Of a stretch of DNA of 64,000 nt, positions 46,086 through 57,568 are shown in pieces. Source of the DNA: Allium sativum. Lineage: Eukaryota > Streptophyta > Magnoliopsida > Asparagales > Amaryllidaceae. The first letter of the stretch is position 1. Each line of letters begins with the position of its first letter. The stretch lies in assembly GCA_030737875.1 (NCBI GenBank), contig CM060911.1, positions 55,732,001-55,796,000 on the forward strand. The letters are read 5' to 3'. Both the position numbers and the translations under genes were made by a program. The notes under the pieces are model-generated. The model was not told the DNA's origin. It saw nothing but the letters and a program-made list of their open reading frames with translations, and searched no databases.

Positions 46086-47222
46086 GTAACGGGGACCCAT
46101 TTCAGCAGTAACCCACATAGATGTATCAAGATACCCTGAAACTAGGCAGGATGGGGCATGATTACCGGGCTGATTATAAGCTGTCAAAATAGTGGCAGGG
46201 GGTACGTCGGTGTAGGTTCCGACGGATTACGGGGGTGCACATACTCCGGAGTGGGAAAAAGCAGGCACTGCGTACCAGTAGTTATACACTGTGCGTCTTG
46301 AATCGTGTCGGGTTGCTATCATAAGGATTGATACACCTTATGGTGGGACCGGCACAGGGTATCTACACGCAAGAGAGGGCCGATTGACACAGACACATGG
46401 AATATTAATACAAGTAGGGAGCCAATCGATAGGGTAGTAAGGGTACATGTAACATCTTCATGGCAATTAGGCTGATTGAGGTAAGATCCTCATACTAGAT
46501 GTGCACCTGAAGGCTACCATAATTGCGGGGATTGGAATCACGTTGTAATATTATCATTTTTCACAGATTACTAGTTGGGACACTAGTTAGGCGATGCCGA
46601 GATATAGAAATCAGAATAACAAGGAATTAGCGAAGCAGAGAAAGAGTAGAAGTAAATTCAGTTTATCTTGCCTTATCATATCTATACTAATTGTATGTTA
46701 TCTTGATATCCTTGTTCTCACGGTATTGTCTTATATTCAGTTTATTCATGTCATGATGCTTTTGCCTATTTACATGCTAAAAGTCACTGGACTTACCAGA
46801 CTTATGTCTGGCCTAGTTTGTTTCGCCTCTTTTCTTCCGTCCCCCCCCCCCCCCCCAGGTTCATAAGGACGAAATGTTACCACTTAGCTCAGTTTCTTTC
46901 CAACCAGGGAGATAGACGATGTATTGCTTTGGACTCTCTCTTCCACTGCTATGGTTGGTTCATGCTTTATTGGGGAATATCATTGTTATTTTTATGCTTC
47001 TTTTATACTTGGAAGTTTTTGAATCAAGACAGAAGTTCTATGTATGATTGAGAAAATTGTTGTAAAAGCTTGACTAAACCACATTGTTTATAAAATGACT
47101 TTACTTTCCGCTGCTTTACTTGTGTGTGTTGTAATTTATCTACATCTTTTACCTAAAAATGCTCCACCGAAGTTAAGGCATTCCCTTTGTGAGTGACCTT
47201 AACGGAGGTGGAGTGTTACACG

Positions 47223-47234
47223 TGGTATCAGAGC
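47223..47234 (+). promoter_or_regulatory. Primer binding site of element B
   Basis: TGGTATCAGAGC, an exact initiator Met-tRNA type site, two bases after the LTR. Confidence 0.93.
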
Positions 47235-48640
47235 TGAAGGTTACCGGATCAGATAAAAGATTTGAAAAATTATTTTCAAAACGGTTTTAAAAGAAGCATT
47301 TTCAAAAGAAAATTTTGTTTTAAAGGCATATTCCCCAAAGCCATATGCACTATCTTTTGATCCTCTGTTTGAATCCTTGTTTCTTTCTTTCCTGAGTCTC
47401 CGGGGCTCCTGGCTTTCTGGGAGGTAACCTCATCGCGGCATGGTTCTGTAGGCTTGATGGGACTACGACACTTGTCAAAGGGCGAAGAAGTGCCCAACCT
47501 CCATCCATAGTCGCAGTAGTTTCACTTGCGGCTAATTCTCTTCCAAGCTTTTTAGGGTTTTCTGTGCGATGGAGGCAACCTTCAAGAGACTTGTCAACAT
47601 GGTTCACAAAGGAGGTGAAGAGAGAAGCCAAAGGGGAAGAATCACAAACAAGGGATTGGAATATAAGAAAGGCGGAAGAAATAATAGATCCCGCAACAAG
47701 AGAAAGTGTCTTTTCTGCGGTATAGCGGGTCATTTAATTGTAGGAAGAAAAAGACAAGTGGTTATTTTCAGCATGGTGGGGCAGGGCGTCTTATCAAGGA
47801 TTTCCTGGAGGACAAGGACAAGGACAAAGGACAAGATTTTCAGGAAGGCAAGTGCATGCTTTCACCGCCAGCGTACCTGAGAGAGAGAGAGAGAGAGTAA
47901 AGTTTAGTTTTTGATCATCCTGTTAGTACTCCTTTTGATTTTAGCACTTCACATTCGTTTATATCTGCTTCCATAGTTGAGTCTCTGCACCTTAGTACTT
48001 GTATAATAGAAGATCCCATTATTGTCTCAAATCCGGTTGGTGGCTCGGCTCGTTTATCTTTGGTTTATAAGGATTTGAGAATAGCTATATTAAGTATTGA
48101 GTTTAAGTGTAATGCATATGTTTTCGAGTTTCATGGGCTAGGGGTTGATTCTAGGCATGGATTGTGAAAGGAGGGTAGTTAGACTTTCGACTTGCCTTGG
48201 GAATACCCTCGAGATTTCATGCGATCCTAAGAGATCAGTTTGTCTTGGCTACATAGAATCACTTGATGCATCTATCGACGATTTACAATCCGTTAGAATT
48301 GTCCATGAGTATATATATGTTTTTGATCAGGTTAGGGGTTTATCCCCTAAAACGCGAGATAGACTTCCACATATATCTAGTTGACAATGCGAAGCCAGTT
48401 GCATTTCCTGTACGACACATGAATCCAAGGGAAAGGAAGGGATCAGTAAACAAGTAAAAGAGTTACTTGAAAAAGGGTTCATAAGGCGAAGTATTTCTGA
48501 AGGGGGTGCTCCAGTTGTTTTCATTACAAAGGCGGATGGTTCACTTCGCTTGTGCATAGATGATATTTTTGAATGTGGAAGAACATGCTTCGCATCTAAG
48601 GGAAGTCTCGGATACTCTCCAAGCGCATATTAGAGATATA
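47235..48640 (+). pseudogene. gag end, protease and RT start of element B
   Basis: Leader to about 47560 matches element A. Then a short basic stretch and a zinc knuckle KCLFCGIAGHLI (about 47704-47740) that lacks the last Cys. The protease trace is TSHSFISASIVESLHL and DPIIVSNPVGG (about 47945-48045), with FDFS where DSG is expected. After a stop in the linker there are two overlapping frames (48145-48384 and 48263-48457) with [33 protein letters not shown] and [22 protein letters not shown] then jumps from SLRLCID to [17 protein letters not shown], skipping the palm with the active site, and ends near 48640. Non-functional. Gag is mostly missing, as in element A. Confidence 0.8.
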
Positions 48641-49900
48641 ATGAGAAAGAAGGGATGATCATTCTTTCTACATATTAGAGATATAAGAAAAGACATACTT
48701 TGATAGTGTCATCATATAAGTTCATGATTCTTTAAGGATAAACCAAGATATATCAGAGCATGAAAAAAAGCTTATATTGGAAAGGTATGAAAAAGGATGT
48801 TGGGGTATAGATAAAATAGTGTTTAAACTGTCAACAAGTGAAAGTCAAGCATCAAAAGTTGAGTATGTTGCTTCGGTAGTGAGGTTCTATATCTATCAAA
48901 TTTATTGATGGATTTCCAAAGTTGAATTTGGGAAATTAAAGTACATGGGGCTGTGATGATAGGCCAATCAAGGGTTCTCATTTCATTCTTCTAGAGTCGA
49001 CAAGGATAACACATGTGTTGTTTAAGTTGTTTATGAGGAATACTGTTAGACTCTCTGGGAAACCTAGTAGTATAGTCAGTGATAGAGATGCGTTCTTTAC
49101 TAATGAATTATAGAAGAGTCTACGGAAGTGTTAGGTATCAATCTCAATATGGGTACTGCATATCACACTTAGATAGATAGACTAGAGTAAATTAGTGCTT
49201 AAGGATTTATTGAGGGCATGTGTGCTAGATTTCAAAGGGTTGTGGGATGACCATTTGCACTTGTTGAGTTTTCCTACATTGATGTTTATCAAAACTGGTG
49301 TGGAAATGATGCATTTCAAAGCTTTGTATGCAAGGCTATGTATGTCACCATCTTATTGGTTGGAGGCTAAAGACAAATTAGTTCTTAGTCAAGATTTGGT
49401 AAGTAAAGATGTAAAGAAGATTGAGTTGATCTAGATTAGGATAAAGGATGTGCAGTCAAGGCATAATTGTTATGAGGATAGAGGCATAGGATTTAGAATT
49501 CTCAGTTGGAGATCGAAATTTCCTTATGGTATCACTAGTATAGCGTGTTTTGGAAAGACATAAAAGTTAGCACCAAGACATGTTGGATTGTTTTATATTA
49601 TTGGGAGGGTATGAGAAGCCAACCTACCAAGTAGAGTTACCCAGTAGTTTGATAGGAGTCTATAATGTATTTCATGTTTCTTATTTTTGAAAGTATGTGC
49701 ACAATTTGAAGACTACTATTATTCTGACTACATTAAAAGAATTAGTTATAAAATTAGACTTGACTTTTACTAAGAAACCATTTCGTGTTATAACCCTAGA
49801 TGAGAAGAGGCTAATTAATAAGATGGCCATATTAATGATAGTACAGTGGAATGATAATGAGACAAAATACATTTTGAAAAAATAAAATTAGGTGTACTTA
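48641..49900 (+). pseudogene. Integrase of chromovirus H, degraded
   Basis: Beyond the truncated element B, traces run LYWKGMKKDVG and CLNCQQVKVKHQK (zinc finger end, about 48775-48855), FIDGFPKL, SSIVSDRDAFFTNEL (about 49063-49110, second Asp), then open 49195-49434 with DLLRACVLDFKGLWDDHLHL and FKALYARLCMSPSYW. Tail traces continue to 49884 with VQWNDNETKYILK, the decayed chromodomain-like end. Stops are frequent. It follows on from the RT at 42186-43475, which supports one host element split by B. Confidence 0.8.
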
Positions 49901-50027
49901 TCTTGAGTTGTTATGATGGTAAATTTTATATTTATATAGAGATTTTTATTTGGTATATATGCTAGCATTGGTTGTTACAAATATTTGTGTGGTTGATATG
50001 CTTCTTATGTAGGTTCTTACTGAATTC

Positions 50028-50130
50028 CGAGAAAGGAATTATTTAAGGGATCTTGTAGCACCCATAATTTTTATCAATGTTATTCACATGATTTAGTTAG
50101 ATAAATTAAATAGAATAATGTAATTTGCGT
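50028..50130 (+). repeat. Purine tract and start of 3' LTR, chromovirus H
   Basis: ATTCCGAGAAAGGAATTATT then AAGGGA (decayed form of the FCGAGGACGAAAT-type pre-tract region), followed at 50054 by TGTAGCACCC, a chromovirus LTR start. Recognisable LTR sequence fades after about 50130. Confidence 0.6.
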
Positions 50131-51179
50131 GCGATACAGGAATTGAGATTCAATAGTTCACAAGGTTGGGCCTTAACAACTAATATTGTTTTACAACTTA
50201 ATATCATAAGAGAACAAATAGGAAGGGAAAATAGGAAAAGGTATACCTCTTATCTTTTAAATCCTCTCCCTTTTATATACCATTTCATTCTTAACATTAA
50301 GACAACCAAAGAAAAGAGATTATGACACTGAACAAAGGTAAGGAGGAGGTAGATATTAGGAATTGAATAGAGAAAGCTAAGTAAACCAAGGCAACATTCA
50401 AATCTCAACTCCATTATCAAACAATGGTGAATAATAATGAGAAACCATCTCATCTACTTTTGTTTATGCATATTTGGTTTCAGCTTGAATATAAAATTGG
50501 GTAGTTTGATGTTTGTGTGATATGCAATTAGTTGATTTAATGATGAATTATTGGAATTTTTATGCAACAAATATGATAGGTTTATGAGCAAAACCATAGC
50601 CTTCCACATCTCACATTCACAGCCCTCATACCACCAAATAACTACCATTACAAGCCCATATGATCTGTTCCCAAATCAGATCTGTTCCTAAATCCGAAAG
50701 ATGAAATCTGTTCCCAAATCGAACTCTGCCAATACATATTTCCGAAATTCCCAGATTTGAAATTGTCATTCGCGATTCTTCCTGCCACAGCATATGATCT
50801 CAACTTATTCACTTAGATCTGAAGCCGAATTTCAACTCAATCGAATTCAGATGCCCCAATCTATTTTAGATCTCGATTGATACTTCATGCGGTTGATCGT
50901 TTAGATTGAATCTCGTTTGATAGCAAATCCCAAAAAAAAAAGTTTAGGTTTCATATTTCCCCTTTCTTTTGTTTCCATTGTTGGATAGGAATCCAATTTA
51001 CAACGCGACTACCAGTATTTGCTAACTTTGATATCAATATTCTACATTTCCAATAATCGGTGCTTTTTAGAACCGTGTAGAAAGCAACTGTGTAAACATG
51101 GCATATCACTTGAACCATTTGATGTCGTCTATTTAGTGGAATAGAAATGATAGTAAATATATCTATGCCCGGTAAACAC
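50131..51179. other. Unannotated stretch, possibly 3' LTR remainder
   Basis: No coding support. A small local repeat of ATCTGTTCC(C/T)AAATC at 50663-50720. Confidence 0.35.
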
Positions 51180-51935
51180 GAGTATTATTAATATCACTCC
51201 AAAAACGGGTAAGGAAGGTCATATTTTATTTCCACTCCATTAAAAATTAAATTGTTAAAAGGGGCTAAACACAACGGAAAAATAAATAAAAGAATCCAAT
51301 TTTACACTTCATTCAAATACATAAAACACAATTAAAAATCTACAAGGACACACAAAAATTTAGTACAAAGTTTGGAAATAACATGCCGAAAATAGATTAA
51401 CTGAAGAAAAATTAAAATCCTACATATTCGACGATAGTACATCGGAAAACACAATTTTATTTAGTGGCCTATCGCCGAATTTGTGTTGTGTCATGACCTG
51501 ATGAGTTCACCAAATACGGCGCATACATGTCATTTTAATTGTTTAACTTCGGCTCATTGTCAACGAATATAACGTTTGTGGCCAAAAACGAGCCTCCCTT
51601 TTTTTCCAGTAAATTGTTACCTTTTCGGTGATTTCTTCAACAAATTCAACACGCTGTTCTCTTTTTTGTGTAAAAATCATATCTTCTTTATCAAAATTAG
51701 AAATTTCATTAGAAACTGGTTTCTCCATGAAAAAAGTGATTAATTGTTTACTTTGAGAAAAAGAAGACGATTAGGATTTAACAAATAGTAAAATGTAACT
51801 TGGGTAATATAAAAAAAGCATTTTGGTCTATATTTTACCAATTGTTAAGGGGGCTATGTTAAATGATCCCCATTTAGTAAATTTAAAAAAAAAATGACCC
51901 CCTTAACCGTTTTTAGAGTGACATTAACAATACTC
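51180..51935. mobile_element. MITE-like element with 43-bp TIRs, 0.76 kb
   Basis: The left end, 51180-51222 (GAGTATTATTAATATCACTC then CAAAAACGGGTAAGG), is the inverse of 51893-51935 (on the minus strand GAGTATTGTTAATGTCACTC then TAAAAACGGTTAAGG), with about six mismatches in 38 bp. A second word, ATTGTTAA(A/G)(A/G)GGGCTA, occurs in direct orientation near both ends. The minus frame at 51543-51728 is short and unrecognised. No convincing target duplication, so the superfamily is open. Confidence 0.75.
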
Positions 51936-51984
51936 TTAAGCACATCATTTTTGGAGTTCCTCTTCGATGAGAGAATGGTTATGA

Positions 51985-52322
51985 AATTTTTATATGATAA
52001 ACAATATGTTATTTCCGATATATTATGATTTTTTGGGGGATTTTCCCAAAGTCTATATGACTTATTATGAATTTATAAACAAAGAAAACTTATAATTAAT
52101 ATTAAATGATTGTTAGGTAATTAAGGGTTTGCAAATTAATTTGGAAAAAGAAAGCGGACCCACAACAAAAATTATGAAAAGATACGAAAATATGAAAATA
52201 AAATTACTATCCAACAATATTTTGATAGATTAAAAGTTTTTGCTTTTTCATAACAACATTACAACTTTTGTATGAATTACAAAACTACCATGTCATAACC
52301 AATCAATGCTAACCGTTGATAC
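51985..52322. repeat. Dispersed repeat R, copy 2
   Basis: Same orientation as 25966-26285. The right end of the MITE lies about 50 bp to the left. Confidence 0.65.
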
Positions 52323-52325
52323 ACT

Positions 52326-53094
52326 TTTTGGTCAAAGTTGTCACACATCAAGGTTTTGATTAGTGACGCGCTTAAGCGTCGATAACATCGTCAGAAAACA
52401 TAAAGTGATTTGGTCGAAGTTACAACGTGTTAAGAAAATAATTGGAAATGACGTCGATTCATAAAATCGTCGCCGATGGACTCGAAAAAGATAGCGTTGA
52501 AAAATACGTAATCGACTCAGTCCGATCAGCTCAAAATGCTTGAGTGTGTTGGTTTGATCACATGCCAAAACTCGTCGCGCAAAAATATATGATTTTTGTA
52601 AAAAGCCGTGTCGCGCACTCAAAAACAGCTGATCGACATGGCACGATCATGAAAAATGGATTGATGACTCATGACACCAAAATCTGATAAATTGGCAAAA
52701 ACTGATCTGGCACGTCAAAACTGTCTGATCGTCGCGTGAAAATCATGAAAAACCTTGGTTGATCACTTTGGCAAATCTGGTAAATTTGGTACGTTCAAGA
52801 CAGTGGATCGACATGATCCGATCACTCATTTTCACGTGCGCGCATTGGGGATTTTGGGTTTGGCAAAATCGGCACTGATCTGGCAAAAATCGCATCCCAG
52901 AAAAGTCATGCGATTTTCCTTGATCGCATCAGGGTATGCGATGGTTTTCATGGCATGCACATGTGGATATTGTGTGAAATTCTTGGCATAGGAAATGAAT
53001 TGGGTAAAGGCGGATCAGCTAGGATGCGATGCGAAAAATGGTGATCACATCGAGGTAATGCGAGATTTTCTCGGCACCGACATGGTGAAACTGG
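52326..53094. repeat. Degenerate repeat field rich in GATCG and TGGCAAA
   Basis: TGATCG(A/T)C words at about 52630, 52726 and 52804 and several TGGCAAA(A)(A)TC words, suggesting a decayed repeat of about 80-95 bp. The ORFs here (52341-52622 minus, 52755-52991 plus) have no recognisable content. Confidence 0.45.
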
Positions 53095-53345
53095 AAGCGA
53101 TTTCTAGTGCATTTCTCCCTCTAATTCAGAATAAATATGTTTTCGGACCTTCTCTTTAAAATGAATAGTAGACGTTCCAGTACGAATCTCAGCAATAACT
53201 TGTTCATATTCTACATATTGATTATTTTGAACTAAATTCAAACTTTCAGGAGGAATATTTACACTATGTAGAATATCTCGACTCTCAATGGTTACATATA
53301 AGTCTATATAACATAGAAAAGCAGGATGCCCGTGGCGGGTACATG
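53095..53345 (-). pseudogene. rpoC2: Nuclear copy of chloroplast rpoC2 fragment
   Basis: The minus frame 53358-53104 reads [20 protein letters not shown], then [20 protein letters not shown] and [11 protein letters not shown], which is the wording of the plastid RNA polymerase beta'' subunit. Only about 80 of more than 1300 residues are present. Retroelement sequence and repeats on both sides show it lies in nuclear DNA (a NUPT). The frame is open but several residues differ from what I know of the plastid protein, so the transfer is not recent. The right side is cut about 30 bp before a possible LTR end at 53375. Confidence 0.88.
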
Positions 53346-53374
53346 TGGGATGAACCAAATACTCTTTGAACTTT

Positions 53375-56300
53375 TGCTACGACCCGACATGATTCGACAC
53401 TGAATTCTAACAATAATATATAAACATATATTACTTGCCAGAACTCAAGTATCGAAAACACCATATAATTAATGAAAGAAAATAGAGATTGAGAAAAGAA
53501 AGAATGAAATATTAGAATATAAGAAGAAGAACACAACAACATCAAAGTCTCACATCGCAGCGTAACAAAATATAATATAGAAATAAAACTTTATAGAGAG
53601 CTTTGAAATAAAACTTACAATCATCAGAATACATCAACACATCTGGACAGTTATAATAATCGGTCCTCATATACAACACACAGCAGAATAAATACTAGGT
53701 ATCATACGTCTGAACTCCTTCAACACGTCTTCTGAAATTTGTAGCATCCAAAACCTAAAACTGAAAAATCCCGGTCTAACTCGAACATTACAAACGCCGA
53801 ATCAGTTTGGTGAACCAAAGTGAGAAAACTAGCTAAGTTTATAAGCAACATCCAACTTGATTTTAAAGTCAAAACATTTCTTTTCGAAAGAAAAGGATAA
53901 TCGTAAGACCATTCCACACATAAACACGGACGATTTTTACCTTACGATAACCTAAAGCATTTTGGAATCATATAGTGTTTTGATTTTATAATAGTGTCTA
54001 AATACAAATAAATATCAACCTAGCAAAACGCTTGCATCCCACACTCTACATACCTTGTATACAATCAAAACCGCGGGCGCTTATTAGAGAATGGATTTCC
54101 ATAGCAAGGTATGGGCAACCACCTTTCCGATAGTGTATCTCTAGAGAGGAATACACCAAGTTGAACAAGAACATATTGACCCAGGCTAAACATGACCGGG
54201 CCCTCATTTTGCTTGAGAGTACCAAATATATTGTCACCTATGGTTGGATCCAACATAATTGTTCCCGGGAAATACAAAAGCGAAAAGAAGAACAAATATA
54301 AATATTCTCTAGATGGTGACAATACACCCTAATGGGAGAGACCCATATAGTCATGCAACCTACCCGATTTTAACTATTTCTCTGTTGATTAGGCTTGAGG
54401 TCATAAATACCTTTAGAATATTTGGCCACCATTCTCTTTGAATGTCACACCGTCAAATCCACTAGATATCACTACCTGACGTCCATAAAAACACTCTAGT
54501 TATTAGGCTAGAGAAAAACCTTTTCTCCACCATCAACTATGGTATGTTTGAAGAAATCAACGTACATAATTATTTTGGAAATACTCCGTCCATACAAGTC
54601 ATCCAGGAATAGGATGAACCAAAGGTACCCTCCTACCACATCCTAGGTATCACCCTATGGATTAGTAGCGAGTAGTCCTTGCAATCCGTCGATTTCAACC
54701 ACGACAGGATCATCATTAGAATATCTCCGAGCGAGACTCCATAGAATTCGACAAGTAGTCCTTTCGCTTATGAAGATCCACGGTCTTCACTGCTCCATCT
54801 TCAATCAGCATCTTCTATGTATTTTGTTGGTTCAGAATGGTTTTCGAAAATAAGTTCGATTCCAGTCTTTCCGCACTAACAATCGTATGCATCAGATTTG
54901 ATAGTCGGTTATTTAACTATCAAATAAACAATCATGAGAATAAAATGAGCTCACTATTTCATACTCGGCATTACTTGGCTTCTTTAATTAAAAATAGTTA
55001 ACGATGGTTAATTAAAACCTCTTAAATATTATTTAAGAAAGATTTTCTTCAAAACTGTTTTATTTCGTACTTAGGAAAATATTATATAATTATATCCAAT
55101 TCTATTTTATTACCATTTTCAAAACCTCTGCTACATCACTTCTCATTATTTATAATTGAGAAGAAAACAATTCAAATTATCGTTCGTAAAATAATATTAC
55201 GAAATCTATTTGTTTCATTATTTGAAAACAATAACCAAACCTTATTCTTTTGGAATAACCATTCCAAAACTCCATTTCCATTTCCTTTTTCCTCGAAAAT
55301 AACATTATAATCTCACACAAACTTCCTTTTTATTTCCTTTACTTTGGAAATATCATTATATATATATATATATATATATATATTCTCGAATCTTTTCATT
55401 TCCGTTACTTTGGAAATCCCATTATATATTCTCAAATCCTTTTATTTCAGTTACTTTGCATTATTATATCTCATATGGAAATAATCAATTATTCTTAACC
55501 TTTTTCCCATTACAAACTCATATCATCCTCAGATAGTCCTGAAGTCATTCAAGTTGGGGTAATTATTTACCTCTCAGACTTTGATCAACAACGCTCTTAC
55601 CTTAAGATGGATATGTGTTGTAATCAAAAATCTATATTTATTCAAATATAAAACCAAATCCTATTTTAATAATTTTACTTAAACCCTAATTTTATAATCC
55701 ATTTCTTATTTTCGAAAATCTCCTTTTCAAATACAACTATTATTACTTAGTTCGTTAATTTAGTAATTCCTTATTAAACATCCCCTCTTACTTTAAATTT
55801 ATTTATTTTATAATACAGATTTTTAGTGCAAAATCTTTCTTAAATCCTTTAACCCATACCATTTCAAAAAATCCTTTTTCCCAATCCATCTAACCATTTT
55901 CTCTTTTGAAAATCTTATTACAATTTCATCCATTTTACTTAACTTCGTTATTAACTAACGTTAATTTAAAATTAATGCTTTAACTCCAATTCTCTTTTAT
56001 AAACCTCGTTTATAAAAATTAGGTTTAATATAAACCCTTTTATCTCAATTTTCTTTGACTAACTTCAAATATTAAGTAATATTTAATGTAAGATATCATA
56101 TTCTATTAAAATTTCGTTTTATAGCTTCGTTATAAAAACTCGGGTTTTTAATATAAAAACCATTCATAAATCCCTTACACAATTCAATTAGATTTCATTT
56201 CAACTTCCATCACTTTTTAAATGAATTTCAAATAAAAGTAATTACCTAAATTATTATTAATAAAAATAATAATTTACTTCAATTATTAACTACTATAAAA

Positions 56301-57560
56301 GTATTTAATGTCCTTATTAACTAAATTAAATAGTAAATTGTTTTTAAAATCTTGTTAAAATGTAAACAAATATTCGTTAAACCATTTCATTAGATTAATT
56401 CAAAACAAACAAATTTAATAATCAATTCCAGTTAAAACGGTTAACTTAGTCAACTTAAAACACGGTTAACTCGTTAACTAATTCCAATTAATCCTTTCTT
56501 TAAATTAATTAGTAATATAATTAATTTAAATAACCTCATTTAATTGTTTCTTATAAAAAATTATCCAACTATTAATCGCCAGGTTAATTTTTGCTCATTT
56601 TCCCATAAATTTGATTAACACCAGAAATTACTTCGTAAAATTATTTAATGATTTATTATAAACATAGATAAGAAATAATAACTAATTATTTTCTTTAATA
56701 AACAATTATTCAAATTAACATATTTAAAAATCTATCTTCAGTTATAAACAAATTTTATAACTTCGCTTCTATCGATTCACCCGACGGTAAATCAATATTT
56801 AGAAAAATGATTGATTTGTAGGTCATACACCACCAATTACTCAACCAATATTACCCATTGGTTTAAACAAAACAAATTGTTGAATTTCAAGTCAACGGTC
56901 AACAACCAAATCAATCCAATCAGAACAGTTCATATAATGATAATATGAAAATAAATAACATTTAATATATTTGAGGAATCCCGTTGGAATCCTCCAACCT
57001 GTTCTTCTCTACAGTCAAATACGTCATCTCAAATAAAATTTAATTAATAAGAATTTTCCAATATTGAAACTAATAATTTCCATAACATTCAATAATTAAA
57101 TTTAACATAACAAAACACTTCAAATAATTCATCACAATAAACACATTTAATTAAAACTTGACCAACAAGGTAAGTTACCTCCATTGGGTCCAATCGTTGG
57201 AATAACGATATGGTTTTCACTGAAATTAAACAACATTTAATTTCATTAGTTCAATCAATATATGAATATATATATATATATATATATATATTTAACAAAA
57301 AAATCAACAGTCAACCATTAGAAATCATAGCACGCAATTATAAAACCCAACTTATATAAAATATAAGTGGGAAAACTGAGTGAGTTTAACTCACCTTGAT
57401 TTGATTTATTTTTGAAGTGGTTCGGTTGTAGTTAAATTGGACAGTTGTTTAATTTAACCGTAAAATTAGTTTGTCCCAAGATCTGTCCAAGCTGGTCCAA
57501 TAATGTTGTGTTCCTCATTATGGTTCTAGAGCAACTTGTTTACGTTCAATTCTGTTAATA
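53375..57560 (-). repeat. AT-rich LTR-like region, unresolved
   Basis: Starts with TGCTACGACCC, which on the minus strand would be an LTR end (GGGTCGTAGCA). On the minus strand the block CAAGGTGAGTTAAACTCACT (57380-57400) recalls the GTGAGAACTCCTCAC area of the long LTR at 37485. It contains AT microsatellites (55356-55382, 57257-57291). ORFs at 53720-53917 and 54046-54322 have no recognisable domains. The other LTR end was not found. Confidence 0.35.
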
Positions 57561-57568
57561 TACGAACC

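Larger units (their letters stand above)
43476..47220 (+). repeat. 5' LTR of element B
   Basis: 3745 bp from TGTAACACCCCG to GGAGTGTTACA. Aligned in parts with the LTRs of A; the last 60 bp (GGCATTCCCTTTGTGAGTGA and GGTGGAGTGTTACA) match the U5 end of A. It contains a GTCGAC area, TATA box, TA microsatellite, two structured modules, a minisatellite and a C16 run (46841-46856). Confidence 0.9.
43476..48640 (+). mobile_element. Tekay/Del-type retrotransposon B, 3'-truncated
   Basis: Plus-strand relative of element A inside the RT of chromovirus H. It has a 5' LTR (43476-47220), primer site, short leader, gag end, protease and the first part of RT, then stops near 48640. No 3' LTR, so no second target duplication; the left flank is CCAGG (43471-43475). 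It shares with A the LTR ends, the hairpin modules, the short gag-less leader and closely similar wording before RT (TRLGNTLEISCNP in A, TCLGNTLEISCDP in B). Confidence 0.88.

Noticed and set aside
54046..54322. Minus ORFs of 63 and 85 residues as a gene or plastid fragment
   Set aside because: No plastid or protein-family wording recognised; the sequence sits in an LTR-like area.
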